NCBI GenBank assembly: GCA_949361645.1
Contig: OX442432.1
Span: 6,746,839-6,810,838 of the forward strand
Origin: Spongilla lacustris
Lineage: Eukaryota; Porifera; Demospongiae; Spongillida; Spongillidae
Direction of reading: 5' to 3'
Length of the DNA: 64,000 bases
Shown: piece after piece, positions 35,836-45,931 of the stretch
How positions within the stretch are numbered: the stretch's first letter is position 1
How the letters are laid out: each line of letters begins with the position of its first letter
Made by a program: the position numbers and the translations under genes
Notes under the pieces: model-generated
Told to the model about the DNA's origin: nothing
Seen by the model: only the letters and a program-made list of their open reading frames with translations
Databases searched by the model: none

Positions 35836-36054
35836 GGACTGAAATGGTGCGTCTGTAAATTTAAACTCGTCACCTAGCAGGGCAAGAAAATGCCCGAGTA
35901 TTTGCGTGGCTACTTCGATGCCGTTTCACCTCAACATGGCGCCATTAGTGGGCCCGATACCAGGGACTTGTTCTACTGCCATGCCCACCAAAGCTGTCCT
36001 GAGGAATTTTTCCATCTTATCCTCTTGTTCTTTCTCGTCTGACTTTTCAGCCAT
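35836..36054 (-). pseudogene. BAF-like copy with in-frame TGA (unit 6)
   Basis: ATG at 36052-36054, MAEKSDEKEQEDKMEKFL, then VGMAVEQVPGIGPTNGAMLR, an in-frame TGA at about 35925-35927, then NGIEVATQILGHFLALLGDE in the same frame. The reading frame is otherwise kept on both sides of the stop, so the mutation looks recent, or the codon is read through. The FKGWL helix is replaced by unrelated residues. The same upstream intron block as units 4 and 5 precedes the ATG. Confidence 0.7.
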
Positions 36055-36539
36055 TTTTCTATATGGAAGAAAATACAGATATCACTCTCTGTCACAGGGC
36101 TTACCTTACCTGCTCCTTACTACAGTACTCACTGAGAATGCAGCTGACTGAGGAAATCGTGCAAGTGCGTCCGTAAATTGATGCTCTAAAACTACATTTA
36201 AAAAATAGGGTACATGTTGGAATTTTTAAAAGCCAGTTTTTTAATGTGATATATTGTGGTGTGATATTTGCTTTCCTTTGAACAGGCTACAAAACCATTT
36301 ATGCCAAAAACTGAGGCTGAGTCACAAAGTGGTGGGGCAATATATGTTCTTCAAATCCTTTTTGGTATTGCATTATTTTCTGTAGGGCTAAATTGACAAT
36401 GGTCACACATAAAAGGGAGAAGAGGAAAAGTATCATGTAGGGTTGCATATTTAGTCATGACGACCACGAACCACTGTTTCTTCCGTGCACCTCAAATGTA
36501 GCATTAGTTCCTTCTTTAGCATTGACAAAACTATTGTAG

Positions 36540-37150
36540 CAATTTTTTTAATGCCAATGTTAAAGGGGAGATCTTGGATACTGTATGCTTGAATGCGCTG
36601 CCCGGGGACCAATGCCTGGATGGTATAGAAAGGGTGACCAAACTGAAGCTGATGTGGGTGTGGTTTATAAGTAATAGGTGATGCTGATGGCTTACCCCTC
36701 CCACCCCCTCCTGCCTGAAGGACTACCTCCAGTGTGTGTACAAGCTGGGTACAAGGAAAGGCCTGACTACGAGATGCTGAAAGGTTTGTTCCACCATGCT
36801 CTGAAGAGTGGAGGGGTGTCAGATGACTACAGTGGTCTGGATTGGATACATCAGGTAAAGATTTGCTGCAATGATGCACAATGTCACTCGTGTGTTTGTG
36901 TTTGTGTGTATTTGTTGTGTGTGTATGTGTGTGTGTGTGGTGTGTCCTTTTACAGTGCAAGTCACCAGATGTTGTCACTTTGCCTTCCTTCAGTAAGGTT
37001 GCTTTAGATGAGGAGGAAGTCAAAGCAGTAAAGAAAGTTCGGTTGGATTGTGTTCCTGAATAGCCTCCTAGACGTTCCAAGTGCATTCAAGAACAAGCTG
37101 CTTCAACTAAGCCGACTCGCATTCTAAGAACAGGTGGTCTAGTGAATTAT
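36540..37150 (+). pseudogene. VRK-like kinase C-terminal fragment, decayed copy
   Basis: A degenerate duplicate of 39940-40990. It keeps CLDGIERVTKLK-like DNA, the exon encoding [30 protein letters not shown] and [12 protein letters not shown] with its donor, and the next exon [20 protein letters not shown]. It then reaches a premature TAG in the tail (PE-stop-PPRRSK). The exon beginning YRDNVDGLM is partly deleted, and a 1-nt change breaks the frame at the tyrosine-rich loop. The downstream DNA (GCCTGCTTCCATGATCAT) is also shared with the second copy. Pseudogene. Confidence 0.75.
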
Positions 37151-37330
37151 ATGCCCTTTGGCCTGCTTCCATGATCATTGTATATGTGTGTATATATTGT
37201 TTGTTTGCATATGTGTTGTTGTCCAGCATTTATCCTATCAACTGGTGACCTTGATTACATGGGTCACTGGGGCAGTCCCAGACATACAAATAGCCAAAGG
37301 ATGACAGGTACACTCATTCATTTGACTCAC

Positions 37331-38985
37331 ATTTCCAGAGAAGGGGATCATGTTGTGATTGCTGGCCTTCACAATCGCATACAGGTTATACAAGACAATC
37401 TGAAGGCACTGTTCACTACAGGGAATAGACCAGTATGATTGACCAGGGGGAGAGGGGGGTCACCCACCAATTTTGCTCCATCTTGTCCACACTCTCCCTG
37501 AGAAGCTCCACACAGTACAGAACTGGTGCCCACAGTTTCACTGGTTTTCTCACATCCTGTGGTACCAAATACTGGGTCACAGACTTCAGCAGCTGACTGC
37601 AGATGACTGTGTTGTCCAACTGCTTGGAGCTGTCAGAGTTCTCCCCATCCCCACCATCATCTGTGTCCCCTTCGTATCCATGTAGGAACTTTCAGATAGT
37701 CATCCATGGCAACTGTATCCGCGGTGTTCTGGGGTGCCTTTAAGCCAAGCTTTCCTTTTGAGACAGAGGTCTGGGAACCCAGCTGTGCAGATGCAGCGTT
37801 CTTGGGGGTGTGCTCAGCAAGCTCACTTGTATCCAGACAAGCCACCCTCAGAAGAGCAATGCAATATCTCTGTGCGTTGGGAATGCTGCAGAGCCGACTG
37901 CCCATTAGAGATGTTTGAAGTTCACTGCAGTACATCTCCAGTTTCTTCAGGAAGTAGGGAGAACTATATCAGACATGCTGTGTTATTGTACCCTCCATCT
38001 CACCTCACCTCATCACATCTCCCTCACATCACACCTCATCACCCCTCACCTCATCACACCTCATCACCCCTCACCTCATCACACCTCCCCTCACTCACCT
38101 TCTGTTGGGCCTCTCCCAACAGGCACATCACCAACTCCATTTGATGGCTGAGAAGAGTAATGATAGACTGCTGCAGGGGAGGCACCAGCTCCCCTGATGA
38201 CAAGCGAGGCACCAGCTCCTCTGATGACAGGAGAGGCACCAGTTCCCCTGATGACAAGCAAGGCACCAGCTCCCCTGATGACAGGAGAGGTACCAGTTCC
38301 CCTGATGACAGGAGAGGCACCAGCTCCCCTGATGACAGGAGAGGCACCAGCTCCCCTGACAACAGCAGGCTCTCCACAATGGCATCTGCCAGTTAAAAGT
38401 CTTGTTCAATGGCTTCATCAGTGAATAGCATATGTCACAATGGAAAATACTAAACAACACCATTTGATTACTATATTAAGGACAAGAGTGGACTTTGAAA
38501 ACCAGCACATCTGGCTCTATAATTCCAGCCTTCCTATTCTACCTCCATACACATTTGTAGCATGTGCTATGACCAATAATTAACAGGCGGGAGTTTTGTC
38601 CACACAGATAGTCTCTGGTTATCACGTACTTTTGCAAACTGCTGGAAAGGTCATGGGGACCTGGGGTCCCCTGGTGACCTTGGATAGGGCATGGGTACCC
38701 CTGTTGACTTTAGTCACTGTCTGACCCTCACATCACCCATGGAAACAAATGTCCATAAAGATACTGCTTAGCAACAAGGAGCTGTGGTGGTGAGGGTACT
38801 GTCTGTTGCAGTGCACAGCCAGAGATATTGGGAGTACGCTATCATCTGCACTTGTTCTGGGTCTTGAAAACAAACATCAGGTAACCTCATCTGTAATCTC
38901 AACCTATTGTTGTTCCGGTCATGCCACACCCCTCCCCTCATGACCACCACCTTCTTTAACTTCATACCACACCCCACCCCTCATG
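37331..38985 (-). CDS. Unidentified helical protein, several exons
   Basis: Minus-strand exons with good splice signals but no recognised family. The exon at about 38860-38900 reads RLPDVCFQDPEQVQMIAYSQ. Exon 38099-38385 has acceptor CTGGCAG, donor GTGAGT, a coding VNTR, and then QQSIITLLSHQMELVMCLLG. An exon near 37700-37953 reads LEMYCSELQTSLMGSRLCS. One near 37460-37680 reads VICSQLLKSVTQYLVPQDVR and PVLYCVELLRESVDKMEQNW. Exon 37331-37415 reads EQCLQIVLYNLYAIVKASNH. The composition suggests an alpha-helical (HEAT-like) protein. The joint near 37690 is unresolved, and I found no clear start or stop. It might belong to the same gene as the DENN fragment upstream on this strand, or be a separate fragment. 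Confidence 0.4.
38170..38360 (-). repeat. Coding 27-bp VNTR (SSGELVPLL)n
   Basis: Seven near-identical 27 bp units inside exon 38099-38385, each adding nine residues (LLSSGELVP variants) without shifting the frame. Flanking residues and splice sites support coding status. Confidence 0.7.
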
Positions 38986-39300
38986 ACCACCTTCTCTGAC
39001 CTTATACCACACCCCTCCCCTCATGACCACCACCTTCTGACACCCATCCCCTCATGACCACCTCTTTAACCTCATACCACACCCTCCCCTCATGACCACA
39101 CCTTCTCTGGCCTCATACCACACCCCACCTCTCATCACCACCTTCTCTGACCTTATACCACACCCCTCCCCTCATGACCACCACCTTCTTTAACCTCATA
39201 CCACACCCCTCCCTCATGACCATCTTCTCTGACCTTATACCACACCCCTCCCCTCATGACCACACCTTCCTGGCCTCATGCCACACCCCCACCCCTCACG
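38925..39300. repeat. About 40-bp minisatellite
   Basis: Eight or nine irregular units of CCTCATACCACACCCCTCCC followed by CTCATGACCACCACCTTC. Confidence 0.85.
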
Positions 39301-39729
39301 ACCACCACCTCCCATCTATGTATGTTAACACGACACATCTTTAGCACTGTACGGTACAGCTCTGTATGGCACGGTACGGTACAGCTCAGCATGGCACGAT
39401 TATTGAACACCATTGATGCGTATGCAGCATCAAATTATCCTATTCCATTAGAAATCAAAATGGATTAACATTCTTTTCAGTGTAAACGAACAAGTGCATG
39501 TTCGCTTGCTGTCATATTGCAATCTAACACACTAGAGTCATGCTGACTTCGGGTAGCAGGGTTGTTGGAATCGTGCTGGCTTGACACATAAAAATTTTCA
39601 CCGTGCCATACTGTACTGTACCATGCTGTGCTGGGCTGGCATGTATACATGTGAACTTAGTGCAGTCTCCTCCATCTTGTATGTAAGCAGTCCATGAGTC
39701 TTTATGTGTTTGCTGCTCCACTCCTTCAG

Positions 39730-40987
39730 ATATATCTTGTGGACTATGGTGATGCACATCGCTACTTTCACATGGGGGTCCACCAAGATGACGAGACCCA
39801 CTTTGACGAAATTTATGGGACCACTGACTTTGCCAGCATTGATGCACACAATGGCAAATGTAAGCATTTCCAAGGTCATCTTGGGGGCAGTGTTCACTCC
39901 CCTAACACACACTTCAGATCCTTCTCGAAGGGGAGATCTTGAGATTCTAGGATACTGCTTGCTTGAATGGGCTTGTGGTCAACTGCCCTGGGACCAATTC
40001 CTGGATGGTGTAGAAAGGGTAGCCAAACTAAAGATGAAGTGAGTGTGGTTTATAAGTAATAGGTGATGCTGATGGCATGGCTTCTTTAGGTACAGAGACA
40101 ATGTTGATGGTCTGATGACAGCCTGCTTTGGCTCCTCCCCTCCCACCCCCTCCTGCCTGAAGGACTACCTCCAGTGTGTGTACAAGCTGGGCTACAAGGA
40201 AAGGCCTGACTACGAGATGCTGAAAGGTTTGTTCCACCATACTCTGAGGAGTGGAGGGATGTCAGATGACTACAGTGGTCTGGATTGGATAGATCAGGTA
40301 AAGATTTGCTGCAATGATGCACAGCATCACATGTGTGTGCGGGTTGTGTGTGTGTGGGTTGTGTGTGTGTGTGTGTATGTCCTTTTATAGTGCAAGTCAC
40401 CAGATGTTGTCACTTTGCCTTCTTTCAGTAAGGCTGCTTTGGATGAGGAGATCAGGTATAGTGCACCAAAGAGTAGGAAGGTAAGTAAGGGATGGGGAGG
40501 AGGATACATGTACATGGTTGGACATGTAGATGAAGTAAAGGATGGGGAGGAGGTACATGAAGTAAGGGATGGGGAGGAGATAATCATTATGTGTGCCACA
40601 TCACATTTCGTTCATCAGTACAAGTCTGGGGACAAGGCAGCCACATCGGTAAAGAAAGTGAAGTTGGATTGTGTTCCTGAACAGCCTCCTAGACGTTCTA
40701 AGCGCATTCAAGAACAAGCTGCTTCAACCAAGACGACTCAAAGTTACTTAAAAGTCACATCGGTAAAGAAAGTGAAGTTGGACAGTATTCCTGAACAGCC
40801 TCCTAGACGTTCTAAGCGCATTCAAGAACAAGCTGCTTCAACCAAGACGACTCAAAGTTACTTAAAAGTCACATCGGTAAAGAAAGTGAAGTTGGACAGT
40901 ATTCCTGAACAGCCTCCTAGACGTTCTAAGCGCATTCAAGAACAAGCTGCTTCAACCAAGACGACTCAAAGTGGTCGGGTGAAGTGA
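39730..40987 (+). CDS. VRK-family kinase, C-terminal half (N-lobe not found)
   Basis: Exons 39730-39859, 39918-40038, 40090-40297, 40391-40480 and 40619-40987 join in phase. They encode the C-terminal half of a vaccinia-related-kinase-type (VRK1-like) kinase: [18 protein letters not shown] with the DYG variant of DFG that marks VRKs, [47 protein letters not shown], then [18 protein letters not shown] and SGLDW. A basic tail with three 38-residue repeats follows. VRK1 phosphorylates BAF and histone H3 in the nucleus. The ATP-binding lobe and HGDIK catalytic loop should lie upstream but were not found between 37.1 and 39.7 kb, so the gene may be truncated, misassembled or rearranged. An AG acceptor precedes the first exon. 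Confidence 0.8.
40643..40984 (+). repeat. 114-bp coding repeat, three copies, in the VRK-like tail
   Basis: Starts at 40643, 40757 and 40871. Each encodes 38 residues beginning TSVKKVKLD and containing [20 protein letters not shown]. The copies are nearly identical, implying recent expansion. The PRRSKR and VKKVK patches resemble nuclear-localisation signals. Confidence 0.9.
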
Positions 40988-41555
40988 CAATTATATGACT
41001 TCCTTATATGCCCTTTGGCCTGCTTCCATGATCATATTGTGTGTATTGTATGTTTGCATGTGTGTGTTATCAAGTGTTTATCCACTGAACTGGGGACCTT
41101 GATTGGCATTTTAAAATCTGTGTGCCCTGTCTGGCCAGAGCTTTCTTTCCTTGGCCCACACATCACCACCTCAGTTACTATGGGGACAATTATCTGCCCA
41201 TAGTCATGTCAGCTTGCTCTCCCTCCATAGCTGGTTCACAAAGTTCACTTGGCTGGTGATGGGGGCAGTAGCCTCCCTGGTGACACAAAATCTGACAGGA
41301 ACTCATGGTCATATTCAACATGATACAGATGGCCCACACAAATCATGAACCCTCCAAACCCTAACAGGGTGGGCATCACAAGTGTTAACCCTCTAGCTAT
41401 CTCACCACTAAGCATTCTTGGGGTATGGAGATCGGGGGAGGCAGGAGGGATGGGGAAGAGGAAGGATATTTACCATCAGTTAAAGGGCCAGGTGTTGTTG
41501 GAGGTTTTGAAAGCCCACTCTTGTCCTTGTAGCAATGGAGTCAAATAGTGTTATG

Positions 41556-41968
41556 TTAGTACTCACCCTGGGACAGAAGCTTCTCATCAATTAAGCCGCT
41601 GAACAGTGTTGACTCAAGGAAGGCTGAGTAAAAAGGCCATGCAGTGTGAAGATAGCTGTGGTCAGAGAGAAAGGTGAAGTTCTGGAATAGGTCCCTATTC
41701 TTCTGCCAGTCCTCAAAGCTCTGCTGTGGTGTTATGACAAAGTTCTCGTAGTTAGCAAAGTGCTCTACAAAGTAGTTGGCAAACACCAGCCCCACAGCAG
41801 CAGAGAAGCCTGTCTTCCCCCACCCCTTCTAGGGTTGGGCTCTGCACAGCACTGTTCTCCTCCAGCTGTGCACTGATGATATTCCCCCACATCTCCTCCA
41901 CTACCCTGTGGGTGGCAGCCATGCGACACAGTCCCCAGACCAATAGAACACATACCTACAGTATTGTC
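41556..41968 (-). CDS. DENN-domain protein fragment (dDENN region)
   Basis: Two minus-strand exons read MAATHRVVEEMWGNIISAQL and then VGLVFANYFVEHFANYENFV, FEDWQKNRDLFQNFTFLSDH and PFYSAFLESTLFSGLIDEKL. The FLSD...PFYSxFLETxMFxxxID pattern is typical of the downstream DENN (dDENN) part of Rab GEFs such as DENND5. The uDENN and cDENN parts would have to lie above 41970, but DNPH1 begins at 42000 on the other strand and no such exons were seen. This is therefore either a gene with an unusual short N-terminus or a fragment. A possible further exon near 41200-41330 reads GHLYHVEYDHEFLSDF. Confidence 0.5.
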
Positions 41969-41999
41969 ACCCATTTAGCCGCGTGCAAAATATTAAAAT

Positions 42000-42641
42000 A
42001 TGGCTAGAAACATCTATTTCGCTGGCAGCATTCGCGCAGGCAGGACGGACGTGGACATATATGCACAAATCGTAAAGTTGCTTAAGAAATATGGAACTGT
42101 TCTCACCGAGCACGTGGCCGACAGCAGAATCGACGAAAATGGTATTAGAATGAAATCAACTCAGTAAATGTCTTTTTATCTATATTTTTAAAAGGTAAGG
42201 AACACGAAGACGATCAGTATATTCACGACAGAGATATGGCGTGGCTTGAGAAATCTGAAGGTGCTGTTCTGCATGCGTGTGTACGGCGTGATGTTAGGCT
42301 TGGATTGTGCTGCAGTGTTAGTGGCTGAGGTGACGCAGCCTTCTCTTGGTGTGGGCTACGAAATTGGAAGAGCCGTGGACTTGAAAAAGAGAATTTTGTG
42401 TCTTTTCAGACCAGAAACGGGAAAGCGTAAGTTGCTTTTATACATGTACATGTAGCCAGAGATAATATGATATCTGATGTAGCATGTAGCCGATGTAGTA
42501 TTCGTTACTCCACCTTCTCACGCTCTAGGTTTGTCGGCAATGATCCGTGGTGCTCACAACGGGACGACGTTTACGGTGAAGGATTACAGTACCGATCAGG
42601 TTGAAGACATATTAGAAAAGTACTTCTCTGGTCTTCCATAG
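42000..42641 (+). CDS. DNPH1: DNPH1 (Rcl), 2'-deoxynucleoside 5'-phosphate N-hydrolase
   Basis: Hydrolyses 5-hydroxymethyl-dUMP and other deoxynucleoside monophosphates to base and deoxyribose 5-phosphate, cleaning the nucleotide pool. Exons 42000-42141, 42195-42260, 42316-42426 and 42529-42641 join in phase to give 143 residues. The N-terminal [14 protein letters not shown] matches the phosphate-binding YFCGSIRGGR of vertebrate DNPH1. TVLTEHV, then [12 protein letters not shown] with the active-site Asp/Glu region, [19 protein letters not shown] and [12 protein letters not shown] are all conserved. The end SAMIRGAH...[10 protein letters not shown] also fits. Introns are 53, 55 and 102 bp. 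It starts about 30 bp from the opposite-strand DENN fragment. Confidence 0.95.
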
Positions 42642-43143
42642 AACAACTTGCCTGTAACTGAAGACAGCCGACATTTTGGGTCATTTCTGCAGTTTAATTT
42701 CTCATCCTTCCCAAGGATTAATTTTTGACAGCACGGTTACGTAGACAGCTGCACAGATGAGGTATAGATACATGTAGGAGGAATTCACCTCACCAGTGGC
42801 TGCAATTAGCAGTGACCAAGCTACTTCAGGAAAAGGCTAGTTTCGTGGGCCAAAAATGGAAGTGGTCTCTCAAATGAAGAGATAACCTGGCCCAGACAGT
42901 AGAGAGTCATATTTGATGGTTTTTGCCAGTGCTGCAATAAAAACCTCATGTGTTGACCGGGAAGGAGCATATGTATAAAAACCTGCTGCATCTCATACCA
43001 CGAGTTTCCGACACTTGAATGGCACAAGACCATCACAATGCTTTTCATCCACATTGTCACAAACAATATATTGCCGGGGGGGGGGGCAAAAAAATAAAAA
43101 TACAAACCCAATGCTTTTAAATTATCTATGTTATAACAGATAA
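42642..43143. other. Intergenic between converging genes
   Basis: 500 bp between DNPH1 (+) and SAYSD1 (-), with a G-run at about 43076-43086. Nothing else seen. Confidence 0.5.
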
Positions 43144-43623
43144 CTATTTCGTCACTGACGCTGGGCCGTACCGGAGCTCTCTTTCAAACTGTTCTGCAGT
43201 AAGAGTTCCTTCGATGGCCTCGCAATTTTTATTGAACACTGAATACGCACTAGGTTCCCATGGTTTCCGCCTGCTTCCGCGGAGTGACCAGTACAAAAGA
43301 AACAGTGCAGAGGTGACAAAGAACACCGCTCCGAACTGGACTTCAATGAAGAATCTCCATAATAGCAGCCAGAGCAATACCTTCAAGGCTGTTACGTACC
43401 AAGGTGAAGCAGAGCTTTCATTTTCAAAATGTGGAGAGGTGGGCGCTCCTTTAGAGGTATCTTGTGACTCACTAGTTACAGGCCCCTTCTCACCACTTGA
43501 TACGGGAGCTTTTTCACATACGTCGTTTCCGTTTACCGCTCCACCCTCGAGCTTAGAGCCTTGTCTCTTTTTATTTTCCCTGTAAGCGTCAAGCTTAGAC
43601 TTGACTTCTTGCGTACGTTTCAT
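43144..43623 (-). CDS. SAYSD1: SAYSD1, SAYSvFN-domain ER protein
   Basis: Single-exon, 159-residue protein with the eponymous SAYSVFNKNCEAIEGTLTAE motif near the C-terminus, ending ERELRYGPA. A short hydrophobic hairpin precedes it (TALKVLLWL, FFVTSALFLLYWS). The N-terminal half is a charged, disordered linker starting MKRTQEVKSKLDAYRE. In vertebrates SAYSD1 is an ER membrane protein that senses UFMylated ribosomes and assists translocation-associated quality control. Vertebrate SAYSD1 is a little longer (about 180 residues). The frame is uninterrupted. Confidence 0.93.
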   Translation of the reverse strand: MKRTQEVKSKLDAYRENKKRQGSKLEGGAVNGNDVCEKAPVSSGEKGPVTSESQDTSKGAPTSPHFENESSASPWYVTALKVLLWLLLWRFFIEVQFGAVFFVTSALFLLYWSLRGSRRKPWEPSAYSVFNKNCEAIEGTLTAEQFERELRYGPASVTK

Positions 43624-43717
43624 GTACAGCCAAGTTATTGATTAATAATAAATCAATAAATTTTAGTTAGTCTTTCCATAGGCGTGGCACAATGACGTCT
43701 ACCATGCATGCTGTCTC

Positions 43718-44250
43718 TTGCAGGCAAGGAGGCGCGCCACCAACAGGCTGTGTGATGCATTTGTGGGATTTTGCCGTCAAGCTCATCTGGCAGCAAGGGT
43801 TGAAGCAGGAAGTGGCCTCACTCCAGGAATAGATGGGACTGGTCCTGCAGATGTACTGGTGATGGAGTGGACATTAGGTAAACCAGCTGCTTTTGATGTA
43901 ACCGTCACATCTCCACTCCCTTCAGGCCAAAGCTAGTGTGGATACTGGGACTGCTGCCTCTGTAGCTGAAGCCATAAAGCATGCATCCAATGACCCTAAG
44001 TGCTCTGAATGGGCTGGGGTGCATAGGCGTAGGAACCGGGGGGAGGGGGCCTTGGCCCCCCCAATCTTGGGCAATATGTATATAAAGTACACTGAATTTA
44101 TATTGGACACACTTTTTGGCCCCCCCCCCCAATCTTGTTTAGCTTCTGGGGTGTGCCTTTCACAGTGGAAAGCTATGGCAATTGGGGTGAGGAAGCTTGG
44201 GGAACTTTATCCTTTCTTGCAAATAGCCTTTTTCATCTAGGCTGGAATAC
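43718..44250 (+). pseudogene. LINE-type element fragment (restriction-like endonuclease region)
   Basis: GSGLTPGIDGTGPADVLVME and TLGKPAAFDVTVTSPL, then SVAEAIKHASNDPKC, then (after an insertion) VPFTVESYGNWGEEAWGTLS. This PADVLV-W-GKPAAFDVTV pattern occurs in the C-terminal restriction-like endonuclease/RT-associated part of repetitive elements in invertebrates. Frames change at least twice, and no reverse transcriptase is present. It is a truncated, dead copy. Confidence 0.55.
44022..44150. mobile_element. Short GC-rich insertion inside the LINE fragment
   Basis: About 130 bp starting near GCATAGGCGTAGGAACCGGG and rich in GGGGG/CCCCC blocks (GGCCCCCCC). It splits the reading frame of the LINE fragment between the NDPKCSEWAG and VPFTVES parts. 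Related GGGCGTCACCAGGGGG/CCCCC sequence occurs at 51490-51560. It is likely a small non-autonomous repeat. Confidence 0.45.
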
Positions 44251-45187
44251 TATTATGAAAGGGATGAACATCCACCCTGGAGTGGTCAGATCCATTGCTA
44301 CAGCTATCCAAGCCAGATGTGGACAGTATAAGATTATAAGTATCATTTAGACATTCATTACTATAAATAGCTATGCTAGCATCAAGGACTATTTAATATT
44401 ACTGGCCAAAATGTGTGCCACTATCCTACTAAAGGGTTGTATTGGAAAGACCACTTTCTGAATGCTAAGAGGGGGGTAGGGGTAGGGAACAGCATGATGC
44501 CTTCTAGAAAGATTCCCTACACTTTGGTTGTGTAATAGTCCTTGGTTGAATAGCATACAGTTACAGCAGGATAAATGAACATGTTAAAGCCTACTCACAT
44601 ATACAAATTACAGAAACTAAAACTAAATACTGAGCTACACTAATACTTCAATTGTGGTTCTTCCAAGCAAAGCCCTGGCATTCACAAAGGCAGTTGTACC
44701 TTGTGACTATACCACCACCTGAATGACATATCAGGGCATGGTGCCCTGGTATGTCCATGGTTTGGGAGCAAATTATGTGGCAGGCATCTTCATATGTGGA
44801 AAGTGGAAGCCAAGCCACCATTTTACTAAGGCTTGGACTTCCATAGGGCACCAGGTTTAATCCCAATTTTATAAGGGTGTGCCCTCAGCTATGCATGTGC
44901 TTGGGAAGCCAAGATGGCAAGTTGTCTGACCTTGTCAACTGTGGATGGCTCCATCAAGCAAAGCCAGTTGTAATTTGTATTAAGTTCTTTACTGCCTAAC
45001 TGCCTATCGTACCTACAACATTTTCAAATTGTCCCTCAGGGGAGCAAACCTGGCCAACTACTTTTTTTTTTTTGTTAATAAAAAAAAACAGGCACCACAC
45101 AACCAGCTTGATGACAGTTTAAAAATTACTTGATAATCCTATCTTAAAAGGCTGTTAGCAAAAGGAAAATCATTTTGTTGATTTGGT
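44251..45187. other. Intergenic, nothing recognised
   Basis: No coding or structural signal beyond A- and T-runs near 45061-45089. Confidence 0.5.
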
Positions 45188-45203
45188 GGCTCTTAAAAGA
45201 GCC
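45188..45203 (-). terminator. Histone 3' stem-loop
   Basis: GGCTCTTTTAAGAGCC (minus strand), a 6 bp stem with a 4 nt loop, 30 bp after the H4 stop. It matches the replication-dependent histone mRNA processing hairpin; the usual fourth loop base C is A here. Confidence 0.93.
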
Positions 45204-45232
45204 GGTTAGTAGAGAAACTGGTCAGGAAAAAT

Positions 45233-45600
<368 letters not shown>

Positions 45601-45866
45601 CCGCCAACAATACCGGACCCCCTCGTAAAATAGCATTAACACTGCGCATGCGCGTCTTTCTATTACCTGATCCTTTTAGCTAAAAGCCCGCCCAAATTCG
45701 TGATGTATTTATGCGCTTGGAATAATATACATAAAACTATTTTTATTACGTACACGGCCAGCTTTTTAACAATGAATCACAGACGTTAACGCTTGCGTAG
45801 CGTCTCTACTAGTACGCGGGTGAATCACAAGTTTTCGGGAGCAGCTGTGCTACGTCTCTTAAAATA

Positions 45867-45931
45867 TCACGGGTGAATCATTATCAACCGCACCTGATTC
45901 ATGTGTGAAATAGCTGATGAATCACCCGTGA
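45867..45931. repeat. Inverted repeat upstream of H4
   Basis: TCACGGGTGAATCAT and its near-complement ATGAATCACCCGTGA, about 35 bp apart. A third GGGTGAATCA occurs at about 45819. It may be a small hairpin element. Confidence 0.6.

Larger units (their letters stand above)
35350..36120. repeat. Conserved upstream block repeated before BAF-like units 4-6
   Basis: The block containing ATATGGAAGAAAATACAGAT, ATCACTCTCTGTCACAGGGC and TTACCTTACCTGCTCCTTAC occurs at about 35352-35415, 35762-35832 (diverged, ATGGAAGAGAATACTGATAT) and 36060-36122. On the minus strand it reads donor GGTAAGGTAAG to acceptor CCATATAG. It is therefore a duplicated leader with a 5'-UTR intron of about 55-70 bp. Confidence 0.8.

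Noticed and set aside
42821..43111. 96-codon minus frame (MGLYFYFFAPPPGN...)
   Set aside because: It spans a poly-G run and intergenic DNA between two converging genes; no family or splice support.
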